Of a DNA stretch of 64,000 bases, positions 33,534-45,063 are shown in pieces; position 1 is the stretch's first letter, and each line of letters begins with the position of its first letter. The stretch is from Hericium rajendrae (taxonomy: Eukaryota; Basidiomycota; Agaricomycetes; Russulales; Hericiaceae). A model generated the notes under the pieces. The model did not search any database. It had not been told where the DNA came from and saw only the letters and a program-made list of their open reading frames with translations. The stretch lies in assembly GCA_033439255.1 (NCBI GenBank), contig CM065888.1, positions 1,922,001-1,986,000 on the forward strand. The letters are read 5' to 3'. The position numbers and the translations under genes are program-made.

Positions 33534-36500
33534 GAGCCCCCCCACTTTCTTGGTCTTTGAGACTCCTGAACACAAAGTGAGTAGTGCAAAGCTGAGAATG
33601 AACAAAGCAGAAAGGGAACAAGACAAGACTAGAAAAAAAGAAAAAGGGTTAAAGTAGAAAAATCAGAGAAAAATCTAGAGAAGAAAGTAGAAACAAGATA
33701 AAAGTGAAAAATTAGAGTGAAAAATTGGAGAAGAAAATTGAAGAGAAAATCTGCATGTGAAGCTCTGCAGCTCCAGACTTAACTGCACCAAGCTCTCTTA
33801 ACAGAGCAGCCTCCAACCCTAGCCAAGCTACAAGTCCTCCAGCTGCAGCACTTCACATCCAAAAGAGAAGGATGAAAGATGCTAAGCCAAGGCCACAGGC
33901 TATCTCAGCCACCCAGACTCCAGACTGCTCTCAGCAAAGAGACAGGATCTCTTCAGCTCCTAGGTCTCCAAGCTGGTCTCAGGATGGCTGAGGCCTGAGG
34001 CATCCAGCTACTCCTCCAGTCTGCTCACAGCAGGAAGGCAGGATCTCACAAGCTCCTATGCAGCTCCCAGCTGCTCTCAGCCCTAAGGGTCTGACTCCAA
34101 AGGAATGCTGGATCCAGTGCTCTGCAAGGCTCCAGCCTCCCTCCTATACATCCCTATAGCCCCCCATCGCTAGCTCTGTGCAGGTACTCCCAGTAGATGG
34201 ACAGGGGGAGCGAAACCTCCATACTTCTAAGGTCCCAAAATCCTGAAAACTGTGCCACAGGCCCTAGTCACACAAGCCCCCCCAGACTCCGCATCAGAAA
34301 CTAGATGGAAGTCCAAAATATGGGTGGATGGTGGGGTCGAGGACGGACGATGAGTGAGGCGTGCGAGCCCCCCCAGACTGGTGCAGGAGATTTGAGTTGA
34401 GAGTAGACAGGATTGAATGAGGATCACAGAGCATAAGAGCAGCGAGGGTTGCAGATAAGCAGAAAGGGATGGATGCCATCCCTAGGATGTTGAAGGAGAT
34501 GAGGATGGAGAGAAGGGATTTGCAGAGCAAGGTCGTGTCGGATTAGGACGTGTGAGGGCGCTTTTTGGAGGTGTGAACAATGCGGAGGAGATGCAAAAAT
34601 CCGCTTGCTGATTGGTGGTCTGGATGCCGAGATATGGCCGAGCCAAAAGAGGCCTAAATCGCCAAGTGACTTGCTGGATGACTACCCAAGCCATAGAATA
34701 CCCCAGAGCTTGTATAGGGATTCAAAAGCGTTCGAGTATGCGAGCAGAGCGCAAAAATCCGCATCCAAATCGGTCCAGAAACGAAGGGGATTTGGCAGGA
34801 TAGGGAGGATGGCTAGCTGCAAAAGCCAGGCGAAGGTCGAATGGGAACGGCTGGGTGGATGACAATGGTTGAGGGCTCGTTCAAATCCCTTTTATGAACA
34901 TGTTAAGGGACAGAAGATTTTGCAGCGATAGCACATGTGGATCGAGCGCTACAAGCCTTCTAAGGCACCTAAGAGCGCCACCAGTTCCATTGGAATCCAA
35001 CGGAATGGGATAGCGTTTGTAGAAACGTTTTGGGTGCCCCAGAATACGACGATTATTGCGGTCCAGATGCAAAAATCCGCTTAGGAATTGGTCCACGGAC
35101 GGCAGAGATATGGTTATGCAGTCTGGACCCTTCCCAGAGGCTGTGGCCCCGTAGGTGGAATGGGAACAGCTGGTCGTATCAGGTCGTATGAGGGCTTGTT
35201 GGAATCGCATTAAAAACGCAAACTTGGGCGTTCAAACCGTTTGACAATCCGCCAGATATTCGGCCTTGGGTGTAGAGATAAGTCTGGCCTGAAGAACAGG
35301 CAGGGCCAGAGAGATGGCGAAGAAAGGAGCCTCTCAGGGCAGAACAAATGCATGAATACGAAAGCGAATTCTCAGTGGATTCCACCGAGAAAGGTTTCGA
35401 AAGAATTGGAGGAGAATTGAAGAAGATACAAGGAAAATTCGCCCCAGAGGGAGGAGGAAGAGGAGATGATTCGATCTTGAGAACGGCTGGACCAATCAGC
35501 ATGATCTTGGGCTTGTCAAAAAGCGTTTACAAAGGGTAGGCTGAATGTAGGAAGAACAGAAGGAATGAAGTTCCAGTGGATACCACAGAGCTTCATCCAA
35601 GTGCCACTACATCGCCCAGGGTCGCCCAAGTCCGGCCATTGGCAGCCCCCCCAGCCTCCTGGTCTTAAGATGAATGAATATGGTGAAATAAAGGAATAGA
35701 TGACAAGAAACCGCTTGTTGATAGCACCCGTGGTCACGGAGATATGGAGCTGGGGCTGCCTGGGGAATCCCCTGGACTATGGACACAATTCCGAAGGAAC
35801 GGCTGGACATCCCTCAAATCGTTTTGGTGTTCTGGTACCGGGTCAATAATGCGAGTCGAGTGCAAAAGACCGCTTCGAAATCGGTCCAGTATTCAGGGAG
35901 ATACCAGCTGGCACTCAGGAGGGGCAGCAGGGTGAGTAGCCCCTCGAGCATAATGAGAACCGGTGGTCGGATCTGGACGTATGAGGGCTTGTTCGAAGCG
36001 TATTTGCAACGCGAACTCGGGCCAAAAGTCCGTTAGGTCATAGCTAGCATAGGCGCCACGCTATGGCCATCTTAGCACACCAGGGAGCGTCCTTGATACC
36101 CTCGGATTCCAAGGGGATGGCTGGACACTCTGAAAAGTGTCCTGGTGAGCGGAATGGTCCTAAAGGCACACGTTGACGTGCAGAAACCCGGTTCCAAATC
36201 GATAGAGGGAAAGGAGAGATACAGCAGTGCAATATGATCTCTCCTCCAGGCTGAGCAGGATCGCCGATGAAATGGGAACTAGGGCTCCAATCAGCTCGTA
36301 CAAAGGCTCGTTGGAATCATGTGGATGGTCCGAATCGAGGCATCCTGTCCGTATAAGGATCCGTGCAGAACTGACTTCATGAGCCCCAGGATAGTCCGGC
36401 CATAGGAGATGGACTATGGCGAAGATTTGACAGGTTGGGTCTTCTCCCAGGGTGAAAGTGGTTATGCGAAGGTGTATCAAATGCTCCATGGATTCCACGG

Positions 36501-36853
36501 AGCAAGTTTCGAAGGAATAGAAGAAAATTTGAAGGAAATACAGTGAAATTCCGCTTCAGAGGGAGGATGAGGAGAGCATGAAGATATCTTGACAACCGCT
36601 GGAGCGCTTGAGACGTTCTTGGGCTCGTTCGAAAGCGTTTGAGAAGGTGAAGAGGATGGTGGAGTGGTTTAAGGAGCAGGGGCAACGTACAAAGCACGAT
36701 TTGCGTCCAAAACCTCCCTACATCGCCTGACAGAGCCTGATCTCAGCGATCTACAGCCCCCCCAGGCTCCTGGACTTGAAGCGAGGTGGAAAGCATTTGA
36801 AGAGCGAATAGGATACAAAAGAAACCGAGGGAATCCATCCAGAAATGAGAGAG
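33534..36853. repeat. Degenerate internal repeats of the 5.1-kb LTR element
   Basis: There is no supportable coding frame. Recurrent landmarks recur in diverged copies: GCAAAAATCCGC...GGTCC (about 34590, 34750, 35070, with variants near 35870), GTATGAGGGCTTGTT (about 35190, 35985), AGAGATATGG, and several GCCCCCCCAG blocks (about 34270, 34368, 35646, 36755) like the tract next to the 3' LTR. This looks like an array of old, diverged long-period tandem repeats. Part of 2930-3570 resembles it. Confidence 0.6.
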
Positions 36854-37639
36854 TTAGAGAGGGGGTGAACTACCAGGCTCCCTGACCCTCTCCTCGGCAT
36901 GGGAGTCCTCGAGGCGAGGCCCTGTTGATAGGGCAGTGAAGCGAAGCATCTCTATGAGGACTAGAGATGCATATAGGGCCCTCCAAGCAGCCAGAATTGG
37001 GCCGAAGGAGGAGCTGGAGGCAGGGAGCCGCCCAGAGGAGGAGGAGGCCTGGAATGGCCGAGCGAGTCTTGCGTCGACAGACAGTGGCCGGAGAACACAT
37101 GGGACATGTTCTGTGCGAAGGTAGAGAGCTCCTGGGACTGCCAGGGACATGGATTCCACGTCCCTGAGGTCCTCAACTCGAGGAGGAGGAGGAGTCCTGA
37201 TGGCAGGAGGAAGAGCACCTGCATACCGGAATAGGATATCGACACCTTCGGCGACTCGTGCCTGCAATGTGCGCCAGGCCCAGCGAACGTCCCAGGGAGA
37301 TGGTGACCCATGGAGACAGGAACGAAGAATGAGATCCCTGTCGACCGTGAAGACAGACCTTGGGGGGTATGGCAGGCAAAACCAGACTTGATCGAGCGAC
37401 GATTGAAGTCGCTCGATGACCTCTAAGGCAAAATGGAGCAAGGGCTCCCTGATCTGAAACCGATGGGCTCGGATACCAAGCCCATTGTCAACGAGATCAC
37501 TGTCGACAAAGGAATGAGACCGGAGAGCGAGAACACGGCTCTCCAGCGAATGGCGATAAGACGACTTGACATCGTCACTTGAGATAAGGAACCTGGACAT
37601 GGATGCCACGTCCAGGGAGAGGGGAACCGAATGAGACAT
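36854..37639 (-). CDS. Unknown protein of the 5.1-kb LTR element (261 aa)
   Basis: An ATG at 37639, about 55 nt after the 5' LTR, opens an uninterrupted 261-codon frame. The product is Arg/Leu/Ser-rich and probably helical, with segments such as LLHFALEVIERLQSSLDQVWF, DVRWAWRTLQARVAEG and a C-terminal AAWRALYASLVLIEMLR. No zinc knuckle, protease or polymerase motif is visible. Its position is that of gag, and it may be a minimal capsid-like protein; that is an inference from position alone. It is the only open frame of note in the internal region. Confidence 0.55.
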   Translation of the reverse strand: MSHSVPLSLDVASMSRFLISSDDVKSSYRHSLESRVLALRSHSFVDSDLVDNGLGIRAHRFQIREPLLHFALEVIERLQSSLDQVWFCLPYPPRSVFTVDRDLILRSCLHGSPSPWDVRWAWRTLQARVAEGVDILFRYAGALPPAIRTPPPPRVEDLRDVESMSLAVPGALYLRTEHVPCVLRPLSVDARLARPFQASSSSGRLPASSSSFGPILAAWRALYASLVLIEMLRFTALSTGPRLEDSHAEERVREPGSSPPL

Positions 37640-37694
37640 GTGAAGTCCTCACCAGCCAGCCAGAGACAAGTGGACTTCCGGATATGTCCACCTT

Positions 37695-38181
37695 TGTAAC
37701 GGACGATAGAGGTCGAGCCGCTACTGTCCGGGAAGTCCAAGGTAGGCGAGCGAGTGAGGAGGGTATAAAGGTGTCGTAGACCTCCTAGAGAGAGTCCACG
37801 AGCTAGAGCTAACAGAACCGAGGATGCCTCAGTCCTGCAGCCAAGCAGATGAGTGATGAGCTGGCACCTCCTCTGAGGGCCAGCAGCAGATATAGACCTC
37901 CTGATGAGGGTATTGGGGGCCACACATCTTCCTTTGAGGGTTGGATCCCAAGAGAACCTTTCAGATATAAGGAGAACAAGCAGAGACTGAGACAAAAGCA
38001 GACAGATGGTGGTGAGTTGGCAAGATAGATGCTTATTCCCAATAAGGAAATCCGCTCTAAGTACATGATTCAAACTCAGCTATCCTAATAAGGAAACTCT
38101 GCAAAACTCGAAAAGTAAGCCAGGTAGAAAAGAGTAAGAAAGTAGAAGACTATAGTAGTAACTGATAAACCATCCGTTACA
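37695..38181 (-). repeat. LTR (5' LTR on the minus strand) of the 5.1-kb element
   Basis: 487 bp, matching 33047-33533 almost perfectly. The minus-strand sequence just inside it begins AAGGTGGACATATCC, and I cannot match this to a primer tRNA. Confidence 0.93.
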
Positions 38182-38790
38182 GGGCTTTACGACTAGAAGA
38201 GGAGGTGGAACGGCCGGAAACGTGATGCTGAGGGGCAGCAACTTGATGCTGAGGGTTGACATCATGCAGCGCGGGGGCTGCACGACGAGATGAAGGGGCA
38301 GAACAGCTTGAATCCTCGTACGAGTCGAAATCGTGCGAGGCGGGGACTGCACGACCAGATGAGGAGGTGGGAGGGGCGAGACCTTGCTGCTGAGGATTGT
38401 AGGAATTGTCTTCGCTGTAACGAATGTCTAAAATTGGCTGAAGAAAGTCTCAGTGTACCACAGATACTGTAATAACGACATACGACGCACCTTATCTGCC
38501 GAAATTGGCTCCTCCCCCTCACGCCAGTCATTTTCGCCATCCTCGAGTCCATCCAGGTAATCGAACGAGGCGCCGTCGTAGCCGCGCTCCGCGGGGGCAT
38601 CTTCAACGTATGCCCGTGAGTCTTGAACTTGGGTGGGGTCTTGCCAGGTCGAGCGAAGACCTCCTCTTCGATTTGCTGGAGCCGGTACCTCGGATCTTTG
38701 AACAAATCGGCGGATTAGGGGAATGATGGGTCGAAAGTAGTGGAGTTCGAGTCGAGAGAATGGACGTTGAGTGAGCATGAGATGTACGAT
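38182..38790 (-). pseudogene. Second gene of element A, middle exons
   Basis: An exon at about 38695-38491 reads DPRYRLQQIEEEVFARPGK or PRGTGSSKSKRRSS according to phase, with donor AAG/GTGCGT. After an intron, the exon from about 38437 to 38187 encodes the first units of the repeat domain (SSSGRAVPASHDFDSYED, SSRRAAPALHDVNPQ) and runs into the LTR element. The reading resumes at 33041 with APASHNDDLYDPQEQD, so the LTR element split one exon. Confidence 0.65.
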
Positions 38791-39371
38791 TATCAGGAAG
38801 GTTGACAACTTTCTGATTGACCTGACAATTTCTAACCCTACTGACAGCTCCTGATTGACCTGATCCACCTGAAAGCAATCTTAACAGGCAAATATCTGAT
38901 CAAACTTTTACATTTAAGTAAAGACATTTATTGTCAGATAGATAAGTTTGTAATCTCTAACTAATAGATATAACAAAATCTCTGATATCTAAAATTTTCT
39001 AAATCTGAGAGTGTCTGATCTGAGATTTTTTTCAAATCTGGAGGTCAAATATCTGAAAATTATCTGCAACTGTCTGAGAGCATCTGATGGTGTCTGACAC
39101 TGTCTGATCCATCTGACTGATATTTGACCTCCAGATTTGAAATCAGACACTCTCAGATTTTCAAAAATTTCAGATATCAAAGATTTTGATATATCTATTA
39201 GTTAGAGATTAAAAACTTATATATCTGACAATAAATGTCTTTTCTTGAATGTAAAAGTCTGATCAGATATTTGCTTCTCAAGATTGCTTTCAGGTGGATC
39301 AGGTCAATCAGAAGCTGTCAGTAGGGTTAGAAATTGTCAGGTCAATCAGAAAGTTGTCAACCTTCCTGATG
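38791..39371. mobile_element. 581-bp foldback MITE, copy 2
   Basis: It is flanked by AT on both sides. The first base is T in place of C (TATCAGG). It lies within an intron of the second gene of element A (donor near 39443, acceptor near 38696). It is nearly identical to the copies at 30735 and 48062. Confidence 0.93.
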
Positions 39372-39504
39372 ATGGTGCGTGTGGGAGGAGACACACAAAG
39401 TAAGTGCTTAGACGCCGGCCAATCAACGAATGCAAAAACTTACTGATGAGATAAGATAGCAGCAGCATCATCTGCCTCGCGTTGAGCATGATGCTGCTTG
39501 ACCA
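39372..39504 (-). pseudogene. Second gene of element A, exon end and intron start
   Basis: From 39504 to 39444 the minus strand reads MVKQHHAQREADDAAAILSHQ, continuous with the exon at 39906 once the 401-bp MITE and one CA are removed. GTAAGT at 39443-39438 is the donor. The rest is intron up to the 581-bp MITE. Confidence 0.7.
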
Positions 39505-39905
39505 CATCAGGAACCTTCAAAACTTTCTGTTTGACCTGCGAGACATCTGACAGTGTCTGCATGACCTGCAGCAGTTGCATCAGACACATCAGATACTCTC
39601 AGACAACATCAGCTACTCTCAGCTAGCTGCAGAATATTTGACCTCAAGATTCAAAAAAGTATCAATGCAGAATGCTCGCAGACTGATCAGAACTGATCAG
39701 ATTTATATAAATTTTAGATATTGAAAACTTTGTTGCATCTAATGATTAGAGTTGGATGACTACTATATCTGTCAATAGTTATTGATTTCAAAATATAAAA
39801 GCTCTGATCAGAAATTGATCTCTAATTAGAGCCTGCAGCTGGATCAGGTCTTGCAGTTGATCAGACTCTGCAGGGTCCATCAGAAAGTTTTGAAGGTTCC
39901 TGATG
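39505..39905. mobile_element. 401-bp MITE, second copy
   Basis: It is flanked by CA on both sides. The same CATCAGGAACCTTCAAAAC ends and length as 24886-25286. It sits in an exon of the second gene of element A; the exon frame is restored on removal. Confidence 0.92.
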
Positions 39906-41003
39906 CATCGTCCTTATCTTTTCCTTTCTCTTCTGTTTCTTGTTCCCGGCGCTGTTGCTAACACCTTTCTTGCTCCCGGCACTGTTGCTAATGCCTCCAC
40001 TACTCGACTTGTTGCCTTTCGACCTCCCGCCTGCGAACGCCTCGATCTCGGCCATCTCGACGTCCGATTTATCATTGCTGGGCCTCTCTGGGTTGTACAT
40101 TGGGTCACGAATATCGTCGGAATCTGTTCGACTCGATTTGGTGAGTGAACAATCTCCATATCTCGTGCTTTTTGACTTATCTCCAGACCAATAATCCTCC
40201 TCAGATTGTGACGTCTTCGCCTTCCTTCCACCTCTCCCCTTCTTCTTGTACGGCGCAACATCTTCATCAATCTCCTGCTTGCCTTTTCCCTTCGGCTTTC
40301 CCTTCGGCTTTCCCATCTGCATCTTGCCTGAGCTTCGGCGCTGGGTGTCGAGATATTCAAGACTCGAAACTCACCTTGAACACCGGTGGACCATCATCAA
40401 CATCCATCTCATCTTCGGTCCTTTCACCCTCTCGCATCTCGTTGTTCTCTGTTTTCAGGTGAGTCTGATCAGTCTTCTCTCGTAAAACCTTGCTATAATT
40501 ACTTACCATAGTCAACATCCATAGCTTCTCCATCTTCACCATCTCCGGGCTTCATCTTTGAAGACGAGGCTTCTAAATTCATCATTGTAAGTTAGCTTTC
40601 GAATGAGAAAATAATTATGATACTTACTGGTTGGTCTCGCACTCCCACCACCGCGTGCTCCTCCCCGACCGCGACGTGTCTTCATAACTACCTGCGGCAC
40701 AACCTTCGTGGGCTTTCGGCATGCCTCCTCGGCAGCGATAGCGTCCATCGCTCGCGTCGTGGCCTCGAAGTTAGATATTCGAGCGGTAGCTTGCACTCGG
40801 GCAAGCAGTTCGGCCTCGTTACGTGCTCGTGTCTGCACCACGGTCTTCCGTGGTTGCCTCGATTTCTTCTGTGGGGGCTTGGGGGGTTCCCCAGCAACCT
40901 TGGTTTTCTTCTTGGGAGGTTTGCGAAGTTCTGGATCATCGGAGGACAGAGCCTCCGAGTCACTCTGGTGAGCTCTTCGCACACCACCCGATCTAGTGAT
41001 CAT
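39906..41003 (-). pseudogene. Second gene of element A, 5' exons (basic N-terminus)
   Basis: The start ATG is at 41003-41001 (MITRSGGVRRAHQSDSEAL). Exon 1 runs to about 40628, exon 2 about 40572-40507, exon 3 about 40448-40375, and exon 4 from about 40327 to 39906, all with GT-AG borders. The product is low-complexity and strongly basic (PPKKKTKVAGEPPKPPQKKS, RRGRGGARGGG, KGKPKGKGKQ, a Ser/Asn-rich GNKSSSGG segment), suggesting a nuclear, nucleic-acid-binding N-terminus. It is transcribed divergently from the Plavaka transposase. This part is open; the breaks come later in the gene. Confidence 0.7.
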
Positions 41004-41600
41004 AAGAAGTAACGAAAAAATATAGGTTAGCGTAGAGGGAGTTGTAGTGGTGCACGACATGTACGAAGTAGTCTGAAGAGAGTCGGGTGGTGCCACAATG
41101 CACGCAACGTGCACAACGCCAAGTGTCTGTGCAGCAGACTCCGCGGGACTTGGACTCGGACACACTCCGGTCTCTGGCGCTGTATCAGACTCCGCACGAC
41201 TGCGAGTTCTTCGACTCTTTGCATACATACTGTGCTCTTCTCTGCTGGTGTATTAAGCTGTTCTGTCTTTGACCAGAAGTCTTGGGGCTTTGATATAAAT
41301 CTCGGAGCCTTCATATAAATCTCAGAGCCTTCATATAAATCTTGGAGCCTTCTCTTTGGTGAACTGTGCTGTGAGACCCCTTGGTGCTCTGGCATACTAT
41401 TAGGAGGCTTCAACTCCTCTCTGGCCTTTGGCATACTCTACTAGTGGGAGAGGTCTATTATTTTCTTGTGAAAAATATCAGCAGTGCTCTGATAAATCTT
41501 TTGAGCTGGAATTGCTCTGACTTTATATTGATTGTGCATTTGCTTGCTACTTGGGATTGACAATCTATTATTGCTCTGTTTGCTTTTACTTGTGCTCAGG
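41004..41600. promoter_or_regulatory. Divergent promoter region between the two genes of element A
   Basis: About 600 bp separate the start codons of the second gene (minus) and the transposase (plus). It contains three tandem copies of a 25-bp unit (CATATAAATCT(C/T)(G/A)GAGCCTT) at 41290-41355, a possible shared regulatory array with TATAAAT in each unit, and a long CT/TG-rich leader. A CAG acceptor just before the transposase ATG at 41601 suggests a 5' leader intron. Confidence 0.5.
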
Positions 41601-44600
41601 ATGGCAAAGGGATCTAAATCTCATAATCAGAAACCTCATAGGCCTCGAATGTTTGCTTGTCCAGCATCTAATACATCTTGGCGTTGTCGTCGAGGCTTTA
41701 TCAGTTTGGGAGGATTGACACAACATATCCAGGCTGTTCATCCATTTCTCAGTCTTGCTGGGACATCTAGTAATGTGGAAGGGATATCTGATGGACCATC
41801 TTCTCCTTTCAACACTGGAGATGTTTATATTGGCTCTGACAGTGACTCTGCCAAACATTCTCATGATACAGTGCCTTCTGGACCTCAGACATATAGGCAT
41901 GATATACTTAATGGTCAGCCTTGTGATATAAATGGTGTTGATCTGCCTTTGAATGCACCACCAAGTGATAATTCTACAAATGATAAATCTCCTGATGACT
42001 GATCTCCATTTCATGATCGAGTCCAATATACTGTTGCAGATTTGCTGTTTCGTCGAGGACAGACATCTCAGGATTTTACAAATGACTTAATGGATGCATG
42101 GGCTGCAGATCATGGCAATAATGCTCCACCTTTTGCCAATCAAAAGGAGATGTTAAAGATTATAGATGCTATTCAGCTTGGTGATGCACCCTGTAACGGG
42201 GCAGCATTACTTTTGTAGAGTTTCCTAGCCTTATGCTATGCATGTACCTAGGGTTAGGGGTCAGCCCAGATATGGTGCTGGGCTCGCTTAGTAATATGAT
42301 AATCTCTTCTTCTCATCCACTACTTGGCTCGAGCACATACGCTCCCTCTCGCCTTCGGGTGCTCTCCCTTTTCAGGGTTTCTCTCTTTCTCTGGCACCTC
42401 TCTCCCTCGCGCCCTGTTGCCCAGGGTCCCTCGTCAAGTAAGCAGGGGACGTAGGACTCTCTGGCTTCCTGGTCGCGTGCAGAAAGGTTGCCTTCTGTGC
42501 GTAGGCAGGCTGACCTGGAGATTAGCCTTGCTAGCACACAGTCTCTCTATTACTCTTGCCTTTCAGTCCTCCAGACCTCTCGGGCAAGGGTGCTCTCTCC
42601 TGACTCGAGCGCCAGCTCATCACACGCATCACACTATAGCAACCCTCGCCAGCTCCTTCGGGACAGATTCACGACCCTTGTAGCAGTTTTCCTGTTACAC
42701 ACCCTGGCTACATTTTATTATAACATATGTTGGTGCTATACCTGAAGAAGATCCTCCTGCATGGATGTTTGCAGAGTATGATGTGTGGTATCGAAACCCA
42801 CGACTTGTTATTCAAAATCAATTGTCCAATCCTGATTTTAAGGATGAAATAGATTATGCTCCTCGAAAAGAATATAATGCCAAAGGCAAAAGAGAATGGT
42901 CAGATTTATGACTGGAAATTGGGCATGGCGTCAAGCAGGTAAAATAGCTGAAGATCCTAAAACACATGGATCTATGTTTGTGCCTGTTGTTTTGGGCAGT
43001 GATAAAACTATTGTCTCTGTTGCTACAGGTCATACAGAATACTATCCACTTTATGCATCTATTGGAAATGTGCATAATAATGTTCGACGTGCACATCGAG
43101 AGGCTGTTAGTATATTTGGATTTTTAGCAATTGGAAAAACAGACAAGGAGCATCAAAATAGCCTTGATTTTCGTAAATTTCGAAGACATTTAATGCATGA
43201 GTCACTTAAAATCATCTTAGAACATCTGCGACCAGGAATGACTACACCAGAAATAGTTCGCTGTCCTGATGGTCATTTTCGTCATGCAATTTATGGGATT
43301 GGACCTTATATTGCAGATTATCCTGAGCAGGTATTAATGTGTGGAATTGTTCAAGGCTGGTGTCCTCATTGTACATGTCTACCTAAGGATTTAGATAGTG
43401 GTGATGGATTTCCACGCTCATATGAATATACTACCCTATTGATGAAAGAACTGACTGAAAAAGAATTATGGGATGAATATGGTATTGTTGGCAATTTTAT
43501 GGTATGTTTATGTTATTGTTTTAAATCAATTTTAAGAGTTAAATCTTACTTCAACTTTTCTTTTAGCCATTTACACATTACTTTTCTCGTGCAGATATCC
43601 ATGAGCTCATCTCCATTGACTTGCTTCATCAACTTATCAAGGGAACATTTAAAGATCATTTAGTGGCTTGGGTTCTTGAATATCTTGAAGTGAAACATGG
43701 ACCTACTGGAGCAGCTATGATTATGTCAGATATTGATAAAAGAATTGCTGCAACACCTACATTTCCAGGACTTCGTCGATTTTCTGATGGTCGTGACTTT
43801 AAACAATGGACAGGAGATGATTCCAAAGCTCTGATGAAAGTGTTTTTGCCTGCAATTGAAGGTTATGTTCCTTCACAAATGATTCGAGCAATTCGTGCAT
43901 TTTTGGATTATTGTTATCTTGCTCGAAGATCTGTTATTGATGAGGACACTTTGGATGCTATGGATGATGCACTTAAAATTTTTCATAAAGAACGTGTTGT
44001 TTTTGAAAATGAAGGTGTACGCCTCAAAGGACTATCTCTTCTAAGGCAACACTCTTTGAAACATGATCGTGGATTGATTGAAGAATTTGCAGTTCCAAAT
44101 GGACTTTGCACTTCTATTACAGAATCCAAACATATAAAGGCAGTCAAAGAGCCTTGGAGAAGATCTAGTGGTTATGATGCTTTAGGACAAATGTTGATCA
44201 CAAACCAAAGACTTGATAAACTTAAAGCATGTACTCAAAATTTTATACAAAGAGGCATGTTAGATAGACCTCTAGGTCTGGCAGTCAAAAATGACAATTC
44301 AGATATAGAAGTGCATTTTCCAATAGAAATTAATGAAGTCTTGCTGACTGATAACTTTGATCATGATATTAAGTTTGGTGTTAGCCTTGCAAAAACACGT
44401 GCACGTGGATATCCTCGAACACTCAATCAAATTGCATCATTTATTGAGAGGCCAGATTTATCTGATCATATTCGTCGATTTTTATTTGATCAAACAAATG
44501 TTACTCCTGGATGTACATCACTAGATGTTGATATTTCAGAATGTCCAATGGCTCCAGAAAAACTAGACATATTTAACTCTGCAATGGCCACATATTATGC

Positions 44601-45063
44601 ACCTAGTGATCCATCTGATATAAAGAGTATTCATCGACATTATATTTGATCATCACAAGAATGGTATGGAAAATATCCTCGTCATGACTGTGTTTTTATT
44701 CAAAATGATCCAACCTTACCTGGAATGAGAGGACTTTATGTTGGTTGAGTGTTGCTATTTTTCTCATTTGAAGATGAAGAAATTACTTATCCATGTGCAT
44801 TGATCCAATGGTTTGTTATTATTGGTGATAGACCTGATTATAACACAGGAATGTGGATGGTAGAGAGAGAAGTGGATGAAAATGGACAATTTGCATGTTC
44901 AGTGGTACATACTGACTATATTCTAAGAGGTGCTCATTTGATTGGTATTTCTGGTGAAGAGCCTCTTCCTTCTGACTTCAAACATATATATTCTCTTGAT
45001 GCTTTTGATTGCTTTTATGTGAACAAATATTCTGACCATCATGCCTTTGAAACTGCTTTCTAG
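41601..45063 (+). pseudogene. Plavaka transposase, broken
   Basis: The frame starts MAKGSKSHNQ, followed by a C2H2-type finger (CPASNTSWRC...LTQHIQAVH, about residues 15-45). The core has the Plavaka-type motifs GDAPWLHF, YDVWYRNPRLV, MTGNWAWRQAGKI, VPVVLGSDKTIVS, YPLYASIGNVHNNVRR, YPEQVLMCGIVQGWCPHC, then (after an intron at 43502-43566) FSRADIHELISIDLLHQLIKG, and the C-terminal YSLDAFDCFYVNKYSDHH. It is broken by TGA at 42000-42002, a solo LTR at 42192-42699, a frameshift near 42890, TGA near 44647 and TGA at 44746-44748. These enzymes cut and paste CACTA-like elements. This copy cannot make full-length protein. Confidence 0.9.
42192..42699. mobile_element. Solo LTR inserted in the transposase gene
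   Basis: 508 bp, from TGTAACGGGG to CCTGTTACA, flanked by CACCC at 42187-42191 and 42700-42704 (perfect 5-bp duplication). Removing it restores the reading GDAP/WLHFIITYVGAIPEED. The termini resemble those of the 5.1-kb LTR element (TGTAACGG), so it may belong to a related family. It is pyrimidine-rich with repeated TCTC/CCTC. Confidence 0.92.

Larger units (their letters stand above)
33047..38181 (-). mobile_element. 5.1-kb LTR retrotransposon lacking pol, recently inserted
   Basis: The two 487-bp LTRs (33047-33533 and 37695-38181) have TGTAACGG...CCGTTACA termini, and by eye I find one difference between them. The flanks are GGGCT at 33042-33046 and 38182-38186, a perfect 5-bp duplication. 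On the minus strand a G7 tract (GGGGGGGCTC, complement of 33534-33543) abuts the 3' LTR, so the element is oriented leftward. It carries one plausible ORF (36854-37639) next to the 5' LTR and about 3.3 kb of degenerate repeats, with no RT or integrase. It must rely on another element's enzymes. It splits the repeat domain of the second gene of element A. Confidence 0.93.

Noticed and set aside
39906-41003. Second gene of element A as an ordinary host gene
   Set aside because: It is enclosed by the matched termini of element A, and homologues with the same exon order sit inside elements B, C and D.
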